Source: Strigamia acuminata (lineage: Eukaryota; Arthropoda; Chilopoda; Geophilomorpha; Linotaeniidae). Taken from it: a stretch of DNA of 64,000 nucleotides. Positions 1 through 11,275 of this stretch are shown here, piece by piece (position 1 is the first letter of the stretch; every line of letters starts with the position of its first letter). The stretch is from NCBI GenBank assembly GCA_949358305.1, contig OX442318.1, forward strand, positions 792,501-856,500, read 5' to 3'. The translations under genes were made by a program, and so were the position numbers. The notes beneath the pieces were generated by a model, which worked only from the letters and a program-made list of their open reading frames with translations, made no database searches and was not told the DNA's origin.

Positions 1-792
1 AATAATGTATTTATATCATGTATGTATAATATATATTAGTATGTATGTATATATATATATATATTTATATATATTTATATAGTGCTATCAAAAACTTCAT
101 TTCCGCCCACTGCGACGTCATTCGCGCTAAAAAACCGTCGAAAGTGGAGGAAAACGAGAAGGAGCCGCCTAAGTTACTTCTGCTGGTACTCATGAGGTAC
201 GGTACTGTAATAGTTTACTAAATAAAGCACTTCCTTACTCTAAAAAACTACGTTTCCGCTCAAAAACCGAAACCGATACTTCCTAATTCTCAATTATTTG
301 CATTATTCCATCTATTATTGCATAATTTGATTATACACTTTTTTTTCTTTTTATAATTATTTTATAATTAATAAAAAAAAAAAAAAAAAAAAATTATTTT
401 TATATATATATATTTTTTTGTTAATATTATTATTTTTTTTCTCTTTTTATATTCTCGTCATGGCGACTAGATTCTAAACTTCTAAAGTGGCGAAAAAGTT
501 CGAATTTTCTTCGTTTTGTTAAACCTCTCTACAAACTACGGTCATATTTTCATATTTCATATTTCCATCATTTTTGTTTGTATATATTTGTTCATATATA
601 TATAACTGTTCGGAATCGGTTTGTTGTTTAAATGTTTAAAACATGTAAATGACTAGCACCAACTACTCGAAAACAGAACCGATCGATGTCGATGTTTAAA
701 ACTCAAAGGAAGACGCTAAATCGATTAAATCGACCCGTTATTGCTACGAAAAAGGTAAAACCCGACACGAGATTTCTTTCTTTCTTTCGCTT
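1..792. other. AT-rich 3' flank of the NFI gene, no gene seen
   Basis: The stretch is very AT-rich, with TA dinucleotide runs near the start and poly-A/poly-T runs around 350-430. It lies downstream of the NFI stop codon on the minus strand, so part of it is probably NFI 3' UTR. I could not fix a poly(A) signal. No supportable coding region was found on either strand. Confidence 0.5.
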
Positions 793-3754
793 CTACGACT
801 TTGTTGGCGTGTTGCTCGCGTTGCTGCTCGATGTCGTTTGACCGTTCGCGTCCATCGACTCGTTGCTGTGCACCACGTGGCCGAAGAAACGCTCTACACA
901 AAAGCAAAATAAGCCGGTTTTAGTTTTTGTTCGGCTTTCGGACGAGGTCTCACCTTCACCCAACAATGGCGGCGGTTCGTCGGGGTTGGAGCCGGGCATG
1001 AGTCCGGCCATCATGTTGTAGTCCATGTTTTCGTCGAGGGAGATGAAGGGGGCGCTCCAGCGGGGGATGGGCGTCGATCGGGGCGTGGTGCGCGGGGTGG
1101 TCACCGGCGAGGTGAACAAACTGAGGTTCGTCGGACTGATGACGCCGCTCACGCCGCTCATGCTCGGGTAGGTGAACAGTTGTGCTGGCTGCGGGTGGAT
1201 GTGAGTGAAGGCGTATTCCGAGCGCCCGGACCCGGAAAACGAACCGCTCATAATGGGTCTGCTCACGGGTGTTTCGTCTGCAACATTTACCACAAGTTTA
1301 GTACAAATTTCATCCAAATTTTAGCTCAATTCGTCCGAATTTAATCACACAAATCCAATCAAAATTGCCGGAATTTGTCCAAATTCAATCGAAATTTGGC
1401 CAAATTTGTCCAAATTTAATTGAAATTAACACAAGAACGGCCGGAATTTCCCCCTACCTAGAACGGCTGAAACCGGTCATAATGACACATTCAGAAAATA
1501 TATTTTCTCAATATAATGACTAAATAATAAATTAATGTGCAATAATGTAAAATATATATACATGGATATATACATATATGGATTTTATGAATGACTAGAT
1601 ATAGTTTAATCATCTATATCGAGGAAACCAGATCTATCCAAAATTGCACGTGTCTGAAATCAAAATTTCCGTTTTAATTTCATCAGCTTTTATAAAATCC
1701 ACCAATTTTCGTTTTACTATTTTCTTCGCATGTTTTGCACGTTTTTGAATTTAAAACAACTCAATTTGACGTATGCACGTATCGTTCATGCTATTTCGAC
1801 CGGTCATTTTGACCGATTTTAGTCGTTCTAGGTTAATTCTCTCTTTTTTATTACTTTTTAAGAAAAATGCCACGTTCGCTGATTTACCGTATATACTCGC
1901 GTATATACTCGCGTATAATGCGACCCCCCCATTTTAGGCGCCATTTTTGCTAATAAGTGATGTATGCGCGTATAATGCGAATTAACATTTGTGTCCCACA
2001 ACAGTGCAAAATGTGGTTAGAAAAGTTTATTTATTTAAAAGGAAACTTTAAAATCAAAAAAAATTTTCCTTTTTGCTTATATTTTGATGATGGATTGCTG
2101 GATTGTTGCATTATTTGCATTATTTGGATTGTCGGTTGGTCGTATTGTGTGTTGTAAACGTACGAATTACGCGCGTAGTCCAAACGTTACGTATACGTCA
2201 ATTTTTTTATTTTTTTTTTATTATGCGCGTATAGTGCGACCCCCCCAATTCGAGGTCCAAAATTCGCAATAAATATTTCGCACTATACGCGAGTATATAC
2301 GGTATGTTTTAAACAGCTGTGATGGTCATTTATGACCGATCTCGCTGTTCTAGTGTTAAGCTAAATTCGTCCAAACTGAGTCTAAATTCATCCAAACTTG
2401 TTGATTACCTGATGAGGCCGAAGTAGAAGGCGGAACTGGCGGAGTATTGGCTGAGTCTCGCACGCCGTTCTCCCTGCGAGTCGATCCGTTGGATGTTGCA
2501 TCTGAAGACGCGTTGGTCACAGTGATGGTGGCACTAGTCGGTGAGTTGGCCGTGGTGGCGTTGAGCTCGCCACATTCGGCCGCTATTCATTTTCAATTTC
2601 AATTTCAATTCCAATCAAACCAATCCCATCATTTCTCCAATCAAACTCACCCGTGGATCGGATTATGGCCACGGGACGCGCCATCGGAGGCGGCGGTGGA
2701 GGCGGAAGCATCGAACTGGGATAAAACTGCGGCAGCTTCGTTTGCGTCCTCAACGCCACTTGGTTTCCTGAATTTTGCTGAAAAACAAAACAAAACCAAG
2801 TGTCACACTTCTGTCCTTCGACCGCTCCTTCAGCCCAGCCGACGCACTCTCGACGCCATTGCAGCCACATTGCCGCGCCACGTGCTCAGTTTTGCTACCT
2901 ATGGCCAGGGCCGTCTTTACACTTTTCAGCGCCCTGGGCTAATAAAACTCAGGCGCCCCTTGCCCAGCACTTTTCTGTGCCCGGCGCCCTTCTACTCCCA
3001 TCGAGCCCCTGTGCCCGGCGCCCCTGGGCTGCAGCCCAGTTAGCCCAATGTTAAAGGTGGGCTTGCCTATGGCACCACACTGTATTCTGTGATGACAATA
3101 GGCATGTGCGTTATTATTTTTGTGCGAGGCGTCGAGTTATTCACAAAATATCGCAACGCAGGCGTTATGTCGCAGATTGGCAAGAGTGCTTCTGCCGGAG
3201 TTTGGTCGTCGCCAATTACTTGTGAGCTGCTGTTCGAATTCTGGGCCTCCTGGCAGACCAGAGTGACGAAATCGGAGAAGGTGTCGTGTCCATTTTCCTG
3301 ATACTTGTTGGGCCCGCTGTAATAGCTGGCGCTCGCCGACGACGGACCTGCAATGGGGTTGGAAGTAGGCATGTTCAGACTGCCATGAGAAGGAATTCCT
3401 GAAGGAAGACAGAATAGAAAGACAACGTTCAACAACAACAACATCAACGCACGATAGAAACACATTCAACACCCAGAAAACAACTCTTTGCCGACAACTT
3501 CTTCATCCCTCTTTCGGATACATCTTTTATTCTCTTTTGCAAGTGACCACAGAAAACATCAAAATTAACAAAAAAAAAGAAAAATGTTAACAAAAAAACC
3601 ATGCCACATCGAGCATGCCAAGCAGCAAAATGTCGGTTTGCCGGACTCACTCACCAGACGTCGCAAAATAATAAGAATAATAGTGATAGAATTAATTCCG
3701 ATTTACAAACCGAAACAGTGTGACGACACACAAGACAACATCAATTAAAATCAG

Positions 3755-3790
<36 letters not shown>

Positions 3791-6700
3791 AAAGAAAAAG
3801 AAATAAATAAAAATAAAAAATAAAAAATAAAAATAGAAAAATTAACATTAAAATGTTTTTTGATGAATGTTTACCTTCTCTACTTTGCGGAGGAGGAGAC
3901 ACTACGGTCGTGGAATGGGATCCGTCAGTAGGACTAGGCAAGGCTCCTTCTCCGTCCTCGGAGGGAATGACGTGCAAACCCCCAGCAGCCATGGCGACAT
4001 TGGCCGGCGGGAAACCACTGGCGGGTTCCGACTTCAAAATTCGGGGGGAATGCACAGGAGGAGGGCCTGCAAAAGTAGAACCTCCGGCTTGCACTCGGGT
4101 TCACTAATGCATTCGCTCGTAAACAACTAGGGGAATTAACACTTGCCCCCTCCGATAGATAGATAGATACATCAACGTTCTTTCAGACTCTCTCTTATTT
4201 TCTCTCTTTATTTTCTCTGTGTCAATGAGAACCTGCGGAACGGTTATCAAGACAGAATAACAGATTAAGAGGAAGTGAGTTCATCATCGCTTCCAACAAA
4301 CTACAACACACATCGAGCAAAATTCAACACAAATATTATTCGCAACCGCCTTCCAAATGCCGGGTCAATTGCAACACCTAAAGTGAAATAAATGGTCGTA
4401 CCCGAAATGCTCTATTGCAGGGCTTACCCAGAGTATACAGGGTGTTTCGTTTAAGACGTTAAGGCTCATTTAGCACGCGAAATGGTCGCGTCCAAAAATT
4501 CACATAAAAACATTTGCTTCTCATGTTCTCAATGAAGCAAAGAGAAGTGATGAAGTGAAGTCTCGTTTCAATTGTGAAGTTGGTGACGACATACGCTATA
4601 TCGTCTGTCATTGGCCGACGCGTGCAAACTTTCCAAGCGAAGCGAAAAAGTAGACTTCCAAGTCTACTCTGAAATTTCGCGTGCGAAGGGTTGCCGCACA
4701 AACTTTCACGCGCGAAATTGTCGCGTTTGCGTAAATTCGAACGCAATTTCCAGAATAAGTATATGCTTTTTCAAAAAACCAAGCAGACTATCATATAGCA
4801 AAGTAGGGATGACGAATCCAATAGTGTAATCAAATTTTATGCCAGACATGCAACAATGCACTTTTCATTCGCTAACCCGTTAACTGGTCGAGATAGAGCA
4901 AAACTTCCAATCACAAAGTTGTAGAGCGACCCACGGTTTAAGAAGCCGGTTTCGCAGTTATGACGTAGAAAGGTCCACATTTTGTTGCAGTGAATTTTGA
5001 ATTCAGTGACGCAAACTCGGCGCGGCGTTTGGAAGACGGCAAAAAAATAAATCCAATTGGTTAGTTGAAGAAAAAGATGTAGAAAAAAAGAGTTAAACAA
5101 AAGAAAAGAGGTGGCAAGGTAAGAGAAATGAAAACAAAAACGGTAGCGGTTAGTTTGGAGAGTAAACGGACTGACGTCACGATCACGACAGATTGAACGA
5201 GAGAAAAATTGCAAAAAGCGAATGAACCGAACCAGAGGGATGAAGAGGCAATGCTGCCACAAGAAGAGAAAAGATAATAAATAAACGACGAAAATCAAAC
5301 GAAAAATATGAGAAAAAAATGGAAAAAATAATGAAGACAAGATGATTAATTCTTTTCTGAATTGTGTAACAATTAATTCAAAATTCCCATTGACATAATT
5401 AGGTCCCGTAGCGCTTACATCGAGTGACGATTGAGACGATTGATAGTTACCGTGGTCCACGTCGCTCTGCCAGCCGGACGCCTGCGTGCCCACCAGGCCG
5501 GGCGACTGGCCGTAGTAGTTGAGCTCGGCCTTGTCGCGCCCCACGTCGATCTCGTCGTCCGTCGACGAGATGCGGCGCATCCGTTTGTTGCGGTGCTCCG
5601 GGGGCGAGCCGCGGCCCAGGCTCGAGCTCAGCGCCGTCTGGTGCTCGGGCGGAGTGTAGCTGCTGCAGTAGTAGTTTGGCGACTCCAGTTTGATGTTGCC
5701 CACGTTCGGCACTTGCATCCCGTTGCTCTGCATGATCGACGCTAAACACAAAACAACAAAATATCAATCACCTCAATTCACGCATTTTACACCATTTTCA
5801 TCCAATTTTTAAGACCAAAATGTCATTTTAGCGCCGGAATTTAATTTTTTTAAAATAAAAATTGATTTGCTAGGGCCTAAAATTGATTTATTTATTTTTT
5901 TGGTTCGAAAATTCAATTTTTTTGGACCAAAAATGCAATTTTTTTGGGCCTAAAATTTATTTGTTGGGCCAAAAATCGATTTTTTTTTTAAAACCAAAAA
6001 ATTCATTTTTTTTAGACCAAAATTTGATTTTTAGAACCAAAATTTGATTTTTAGAACCAAAATTTGATTTTTAGAACCAAAATTTGATTTTTAGAACCAA
6101 AATTTGATTTTTAGAATCAAAATTTGATTTTTAAAACCAAAATTTGATTTTTAGAACCAAAATTTGATTTTTAGAACCAAAATTTGATTTTTAGAACCAA
6201 AATTTGATTTTTAGAATCAAAATTTGATTTTTAAAACCAAAATTTGATTTTTAGAACCAAAATTTGATTTTTAGGACCGAAATTTGATTCTTGTGGGCGA
6301 AAATTGAGTTTTTCAATCAAAAATTCAAATTTTTTAAATCCAAATTTGATTTTTAGGAGCAAAAATTAAATTCTAGGAGCAAAAATTAAATTCTAGGAGC
6401 AAAAATTAAATTCTAGGAGCAAAAATTAAATTCTAGGAGCAAAAATTAAATTCTAGGAGCAGAAATTGTTCTTTTGATTTTTTTGATACAAAAAATAAAT
6501 TTCATCCCCAAATTTAAATTAAAAATTCAATTTTTAATTTTCTCTACAAAAAAATTGAACCACCCTCCCGTGCCGGGCCACCATCTTTCATTCTTTGTTC
6601 GTCTCTTTCTCTCCGCAGGAAATACGTGAGTGCATAAGCAAATTAGTTTTGCTTTGTTTCATTTAAGATGGCGGCCCGGCCCGGTTAGGCCCGATGAGGT

Positions 6701-9682
6701 CAAATCAAACCTTTCGATAATCGCCACAACTCGACCGAGGAGAACACGCCCGTTGCCAAAATGGCGTCGCTTGCACTCACGCCACAGTACGGATTGTTTC
6801 CTGCGGAAGAATCAAAAGAGAGAATGCACGGTTGGTTCATTGGTTTGGTTTGTTTGGACTGATTGATTGATTGATCGATTGATCGATCGTGGCAGCCCGA
6901 TTGGCGATTGGGTTTCTTTACCTTTGCGCTGTTCTTCTTTGTCGTTGTGATCACAGTGGATGCCGCTCAAAGCGTCTGGACAAATATTGAAAATGTCGAT
7001 TAAATCTTGAAAGAAAGTGAGTTGGTTTTCGTTTAGAATAAAGTCAAACACTTTGCCCATCCTATTTGCTGCGCTTTAGTACACAAATTTCCTACGGCGC
7101 CTCCAAACACGTTGATAAACATTTTATCATCCTTTCTCAACTTTTAACAACTTTTTCTCAACAATTTCACATTGTTTTAACGTTTTCTCAAAGATTTCTC
7201 ATTGTTTTAACGATTTCTCAACATTTTTTCATTGTTTTAACGTTTTCTCAACATTTTATCATCGTTTTCACGTTTTTTCAACGTTTTATGAACATTTTAT
7301 CATCATTTTAACGTTTTTTTCAACGTTTTATGAACATTTTATCATCATTTTAACGTTTTTTCAACGTTTTATGAACATTAAATTATCGTTTTCACGTTTT
7401 TTCAACGTTTTATGAACATTTTATCATCATTTTAACGTTTTTTTCAACGTTTTATAAACATTAAATCATCGTTTTAACGTTTTTTAAACGTTTTATGAAC
7501 ATTAAATCATCGTTTTAACGGTTTTTTCAACGTTTTATGAACATTTAATCATCGTTTTAACGTTTTTTTTCAACGTTTTGTCAACAATATATCAAAGTTT
7601 CAACGTTTTATCAACATTATAAGAACGTTTTATTAATTTTATCAAGATTTAAAATGGTTTTAACGTTTTAGGAAATTTGTTCGCACAAGATAAGGCGCAG
7701 CAAAGGGTTTGCGGAGTGGACGCGTGTTTGACTTTAGCCTGGGTGTTAGTTGTTGGTTTACCATGACTTTGGATGTAATTGGCCAGGTACAAATCCAGCT
7801 CTCGGACGGAAACGTTAATGTGGTAAGGATTGACGCAGAGACCCGGATGCAGACACTCGTGCGATTTCTCCAGCCGCTCTCCGTCGGTGCTCTCGAGCGG
7901 AATCGCCTTGAACAGAATCACCATGACGAGGTCGAGGCGCCACACTTTGTCGGCCTGGCGCAGGCAGTCGATCCGCCGCATCTTGCCCTTCTGGTCGGGG
8001 TTGCTCAGCACGCACACCGCCGGCTTCTTGCCCGTGATGCTCAGCACGAAATCCTCCCGGCATTCCTGAGTGATGTCTTTCCTCAATTTACCCAGCAACC
8101 GCGACGCCCACTTCTGCTTCACTTCAATCTTTTCGTTCTGCAACACACGGTACAATTTCATTTTACACCTAAATACACGTAAATCTGGCTTAAAACTTAA
8201 TTTACAGTGTAAATTGTCATTTAAATTGATTGTTTTACAATAAAACTTAATTTACCGTGTAAATTGTGATTTAAATTCATCTTTTTACGATAAAATCCTC
8301 ATCAATTCAATTTTACACTAAAATACACGTAAATCTTGCTTAAAACTTAATTTACATTGTAAATTGTGATTTAAATTAATCTTTTTACAATAAAATCCTC
8401 AAAAATTGAATTTTACAGTAAAATACACGTAAATCTTGCTTAAAACTTAATTTACAGTGTAAATTGTCATTTAAATTGATTGTTTTACAATAAAACTTAA
8501 TTTACAGTGTTAATTGTGATTTAAATTCATCTTTTTACGATAAAATCCTCATCAATTCAATTTTACACTAAAATACACGTAAATCTTGCTTAAAACTTAA
8601 TTTACAGTGTAAATTGTGATTTAAATTAATCTTTTTACAATAAAACTTAATTTACAGTGTAAATTGTGATTTAAATTCATCTTTTTACGATAAAATCCTC
8701 ATCAATTCAATTTTACACTAAAATACACGTAAATCTTGCTTAAAACTTAATTTACATTGTAAATTGTGATTTAAATTAATCTTTTTACAATAAAATCCTC
8801 AAAAATTGAATTTTACAGTAAAATACACGTAAATCTTGCTTAAAACTTAATTTACAGTGTAAATTGTCATTTAAATTGATTGTTTTACAATAAAACTTAA
8901 TTTACAGTGTAAATTGTCATTTAAATTAATCTTTTTACAATAAAACTTAATTTACAGTGTAAATTGTCATTTAAATTGATTGTTTTACAATAAAACTTAA
9001 TTTACAGTGTAAATTGTCATTTAAATTGATTGTTTTACAATAAAACTTAATTTAGAGTGTAAATTGTCATTTAAATTGATTGTTTTACAATAAAACTTAA
9101 TTTACAGTGTAAATTGTCATTTAAATTGATTGTTTTACAATAAAACTTAATTTACAGTGTAAATTGTCATTTAAATTGATTGTTTTACAATAAAACTTAA
9201 TTTAGAGTGTAAATTGTCATTTAAATTGATTGTTTTACAATAAAACTTAATTTACAGTGTAAATTGTCATTTAAATTGATTGTTTTACAATAAAACTTAA
9301 TTTACAGTGTAAATTGTCATTTAAATTGATTGTTTTACAATAAAACTTAATTCACAGTGTAAATTCTAATTTTTACAGTAAAATCTTCACAAATCTCGAG
9401 TTTACAGTTGCTAAATCAAATTTTACAATAAATCCTCATTTTCCAACAAAACACACGTTAAATCTCGCTTAAATCAGTCAATTTGCACGTAATTTGCACA
9501 TTTTGCACACCCAAACGCAATTATACCTGTAAATCCTCCTTACAACGCCTTTCCTCCTCCAAACTCATCCTTTTCTCGTGTTTCTTGAAGTATTTCCGCT
9601 TGGCTGCTTGCAGATTAAACCACGTGTAGGAGAAGGACTTCACATGGGGCAGCAGTGCCTCAATAAATGGATGGAATTCATC
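793..9682 (-). CDS. NFI: Nuclear factor I (CTF/NF-I) transcription factor, 11 coding exons, first coding exon missing
   Basis: Site-specific DNA-binding transcription factor that binds TTGGC(N5)GCCAA as a dimer in the nucleus. Exons in order: 9527-9682, 7762-8137, 6922-6975, 6711-6800, 5451-5741, 3875-4066, 3220-3398, 2651-2777, 2409-2582, 954-1277, 793-893. All phases agree, giving about 687 residues. The first two exons hold the NFI N-terminal and MH1-like DNA-binding domain: [20 protein letters not shown], then [40 protein letters not shown] and [12 protein letters not shown]. Later exons hold NFI C-terminal signatures: [26 protein letters not shown] and [15 protein letters not shown]. The known exon 2 starts in phase 0 at DEFHPF, as in vertebrate NFI, where a tiny exon 1 supplies the start; that exon was not found. 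The donor at 5451 was chosen because it keeps phase; another at GAT/GTAAGC is possible. Confidence 0.95.
1887..2302. mobile_element. TA-flanked MITE with ~16-bp terminal inverted repeats (pogo/Tigger-like ends)
   Basis: The left end CCGTATATACTCGCG is mirrored by CGCGAGTATATACGG at the right end. Both ends are followed inward by a run of C after GCGA, and TA flanks each side. It is 416 bp long and has no transposase. A TA duplication with these ends suits the Tc1/mariner/pogo superfamily. It sits in the NFI intron between the exons ending at 1277 and 2409. Confidence 0.75.
2902..3076. repeat. Dispersed repeat copy related to 62514-62660
   Basis: GC-rich segment with CCCTGGGCTAATAAAACTCA and GCAGCCCAGTTAGCCCAATG. 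The same order of motifs (GGGCC, CCTGGGCTAA, GCCCCTTGCCC, CTGCAGCCC, TTAGCCCAATG) recurs at 62514-62660. The ends are weakly inverted, suggesting a degenerate MITE. It lies inside an NFI intron. Confidence 0.55.
4437..4925. repeat. Dispersed repeat shared with 50307-50515
   Basis: Starts CAGGGTGTTTCGTTTAA and later contains CAAAGTAGGGATGACGAATC, GTTAACTGGTCGAGATAGA and CAAAGTTGTAGAGC. These blocks recur in the same order at 50307-50515, where the central ~270 bp are absent. It lies in the NFI intron between 4066 and 5451. Such starts are typical of mariner-like non-autonomous elements, but I see no clean terminal repeat. Confidence 0.6.
6003..6300. repeat. Intronic minisatellite, ~20-bp unit
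   Basis: About 14 near-identical copies of AAAATTTGATTTTTAGAACC in tandem, with scattered variants, in the NFI intron between exons at 5741 and 6711. Confidence 0.9.
6356..6462. repeat. Second intronic minisatellite, 20-bp unit
   Basis: Five to six copies of AGGAGCAAAAATTAAATTCT directly next to, but different in sequence from, the array at 6003-6300. Confidence 0.9.
7135..7680. repeat. Intronic AACGTTTT-rich degenerate tandem repeat
   Basis: Repeated AACGTTTTATGAACATT and ATCATCATTTTAACGTTTTT blocks, imperfect in spacing. It fills the NFI intron between 6975 and 7762. Small reading frames here are repeat translation, not genes. Confidence 0.85.
8165..9400. repeat. 1.2-kb intronic satellite, 50-bp unit with a higher-order part
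   Basis: From about 8880 to 9350 the period is exactly 50 bp (unit starts TAAAACTTAATTTACAGTGT). From 8165 to about 8880 longer composite units are present, with inserted blocks containing AAAATACACGTAAATC. It occupies the NFI intron between 8137 and 9527. Confidence 0.9.
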
Positions 9683-10645
9683 CTACAAAAAACAACAACA
9701 AAATCACCACAAAAACCACAAAAAAACCCTTTAAAAAAAACAAAAAAAATTAAAAACAAAAATAAACCATCATCTTGAAAATAACTCGGAGCTCATTTTA
9801 ATAATCCCAATTTAGTCGATCCCAAAAAACCATCCACTTTTTTGCCCGTCCAAAAATCCACCGATCCCGCTCCGCTTCGGCCATATTGAAATAGTTGGCA
9901 TCATCCGGGCGCCCTCTCCCTATCCGCACCCGCCGAATCCCGCCGAATCTCGCTCGCCGCGCCCGCGCTTCCGATCCGTCCCCAAACCTCACAAACCTCG
10001 CCAACCTCGGCGACCATTTTTGGGCGCGGGATGGAAGGAGGAGGAGGGCGGGCGTCGTTGCTCGCTAGGCCTAACGTCGCTAAATGTTCGCAATCCGTCT
10101 CGCTCGCTCTTACCATGGTCATTTTCGGCACTCGTCGCTCGCTCGCAGTTAAAGCATCACTGCGCACTCACGGTCCCTGTCCACGCTCGCCTTCCTTTCT
10201 TTTTTAATTCGTATCCTGGGGATATTGCAAATCCTTCCCTCGGTCTAGTATGTGGCGTAGTAAAGTATTTTGTTGATGTTGCAATTTGCTAGATCCGAGT
10301 CGAGTGCTGCGAGTAGTGACGCATTAGCCATCGCTCATCCATCGGCCCAGCCAATCACGTCCCTCCGGCCGGAAAACACACTCCCGATACGGGCAACGTG
10401 ACCAGCTCGGAGGCGGAGCCTGCAAAACGACACCGCCGCCATTTTACCCAACAAAACTAATAAAAAAAACATCAAAAATATTCCATTTCCTTTTAAAATA
10501 TTTCAAAAATAAATAAAAATCTACCTTTTCAAAAATCCCATCTTCTCGACTCCGCGCCATCTGGTGACAACTCCCTAGCCTCTCTTTGGAAAATCAAAGA
10601 TGGCTTCCCCTCGACAAATAAAAACAAAGAAAATGGAGTAATGTC
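9683..10645. promoter_or_regulatory. Putative NFI 5' region: CpG-rich block at about 9830-10440
   Basis: Upstream of the first recognised NFI exon on the minus strand. Unlike the AT-rich surroundings this stretch has many CG dinucleotides and contains short open frames on both strands that match nothing I recognise. It probably holds the NFI promoter, 5' UTR and the missing short first coding exon, but I could not choose a start codon. It also lies just downstream of the SERBP1 gene. Confidence 0.35.
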
Positions 10646-10651
10646 TTTATT
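10646..10651 (-). terminator. Poly(A) signal AATAAA, probable SERBP1 3' end
   Basis: First minus-strand AATAAA downstream of the SERBP1 stop codon, giving a 3' UTR of roughly 0.65 kb (10652-11275). That interval has T-rich and A-rich runs and no supportable gene. Confidence 0.4.
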
Positions 10652-11275
10652 CCGTATACTGCATTCAAACTCTCTCGCAACGAAAAAAAAAGGACAATCT
10701 AACTATGACAGTAGGTAAAAGCGAGTTCTACAATCCAAATTCAGTATTAGAGAGAACAAATTGCAAAAATCAAAAAAAAACCAAAAAAAAAAAAAAAAAA
10801 ACATTAAATTAAACTTAAGTGCACTCGATAAAACATGAAAAAATAAACGAAACAAAAAACCGAAAAACAAACAAAAAAAAAATCCAATTTCTTCCCTCTC
10901 GGGCTCTCGCCAATAGAATCGAAACACGAAATACGTCCATTTGCCTCCAGAGCTTTGGTGAATCACTTGTGACAGTTCATGATATTGATTTACGAGCTAA
11001 GCATCATGCAGATGACGGACGAGTGAAGCGCACGTTCCTATGCAACTCTTGTTAAATGACTTCCTAATTCAAATTGATTTTTTTTTCCTTGTTAAAACCA
11101 TTTTTCGTGTTTTGCTCTTTTTTTTTCTTCCATTTTCATCCATTTTTGTGCTTTTTTTCCCTTTTTTTTTCTGATTTTTTCTTTTTTTTAACATTTTTTT
11201 CGTTTTCTTTTTAAGAGAATTTATGAACGGAGGATCGGAACAAAAGTTGCGCACGTCGCGTTGTTGCGCCGACTT

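Noticed and set aside
5404-5450. Longer NFI exon ending at the strong donor GAT/GTAAGC
   Set aside because: It ends in phase 0, while the next recognised exon (4066) needs phase 1. The donor at 5451 fits; an unseen exon between could still rescue the other.
8165-9400. Regular repeats that could be mistaken for a CRISPR array
   Set aside because: The units are contiguous without unique spacers, and the context is an intron of an animal gene.
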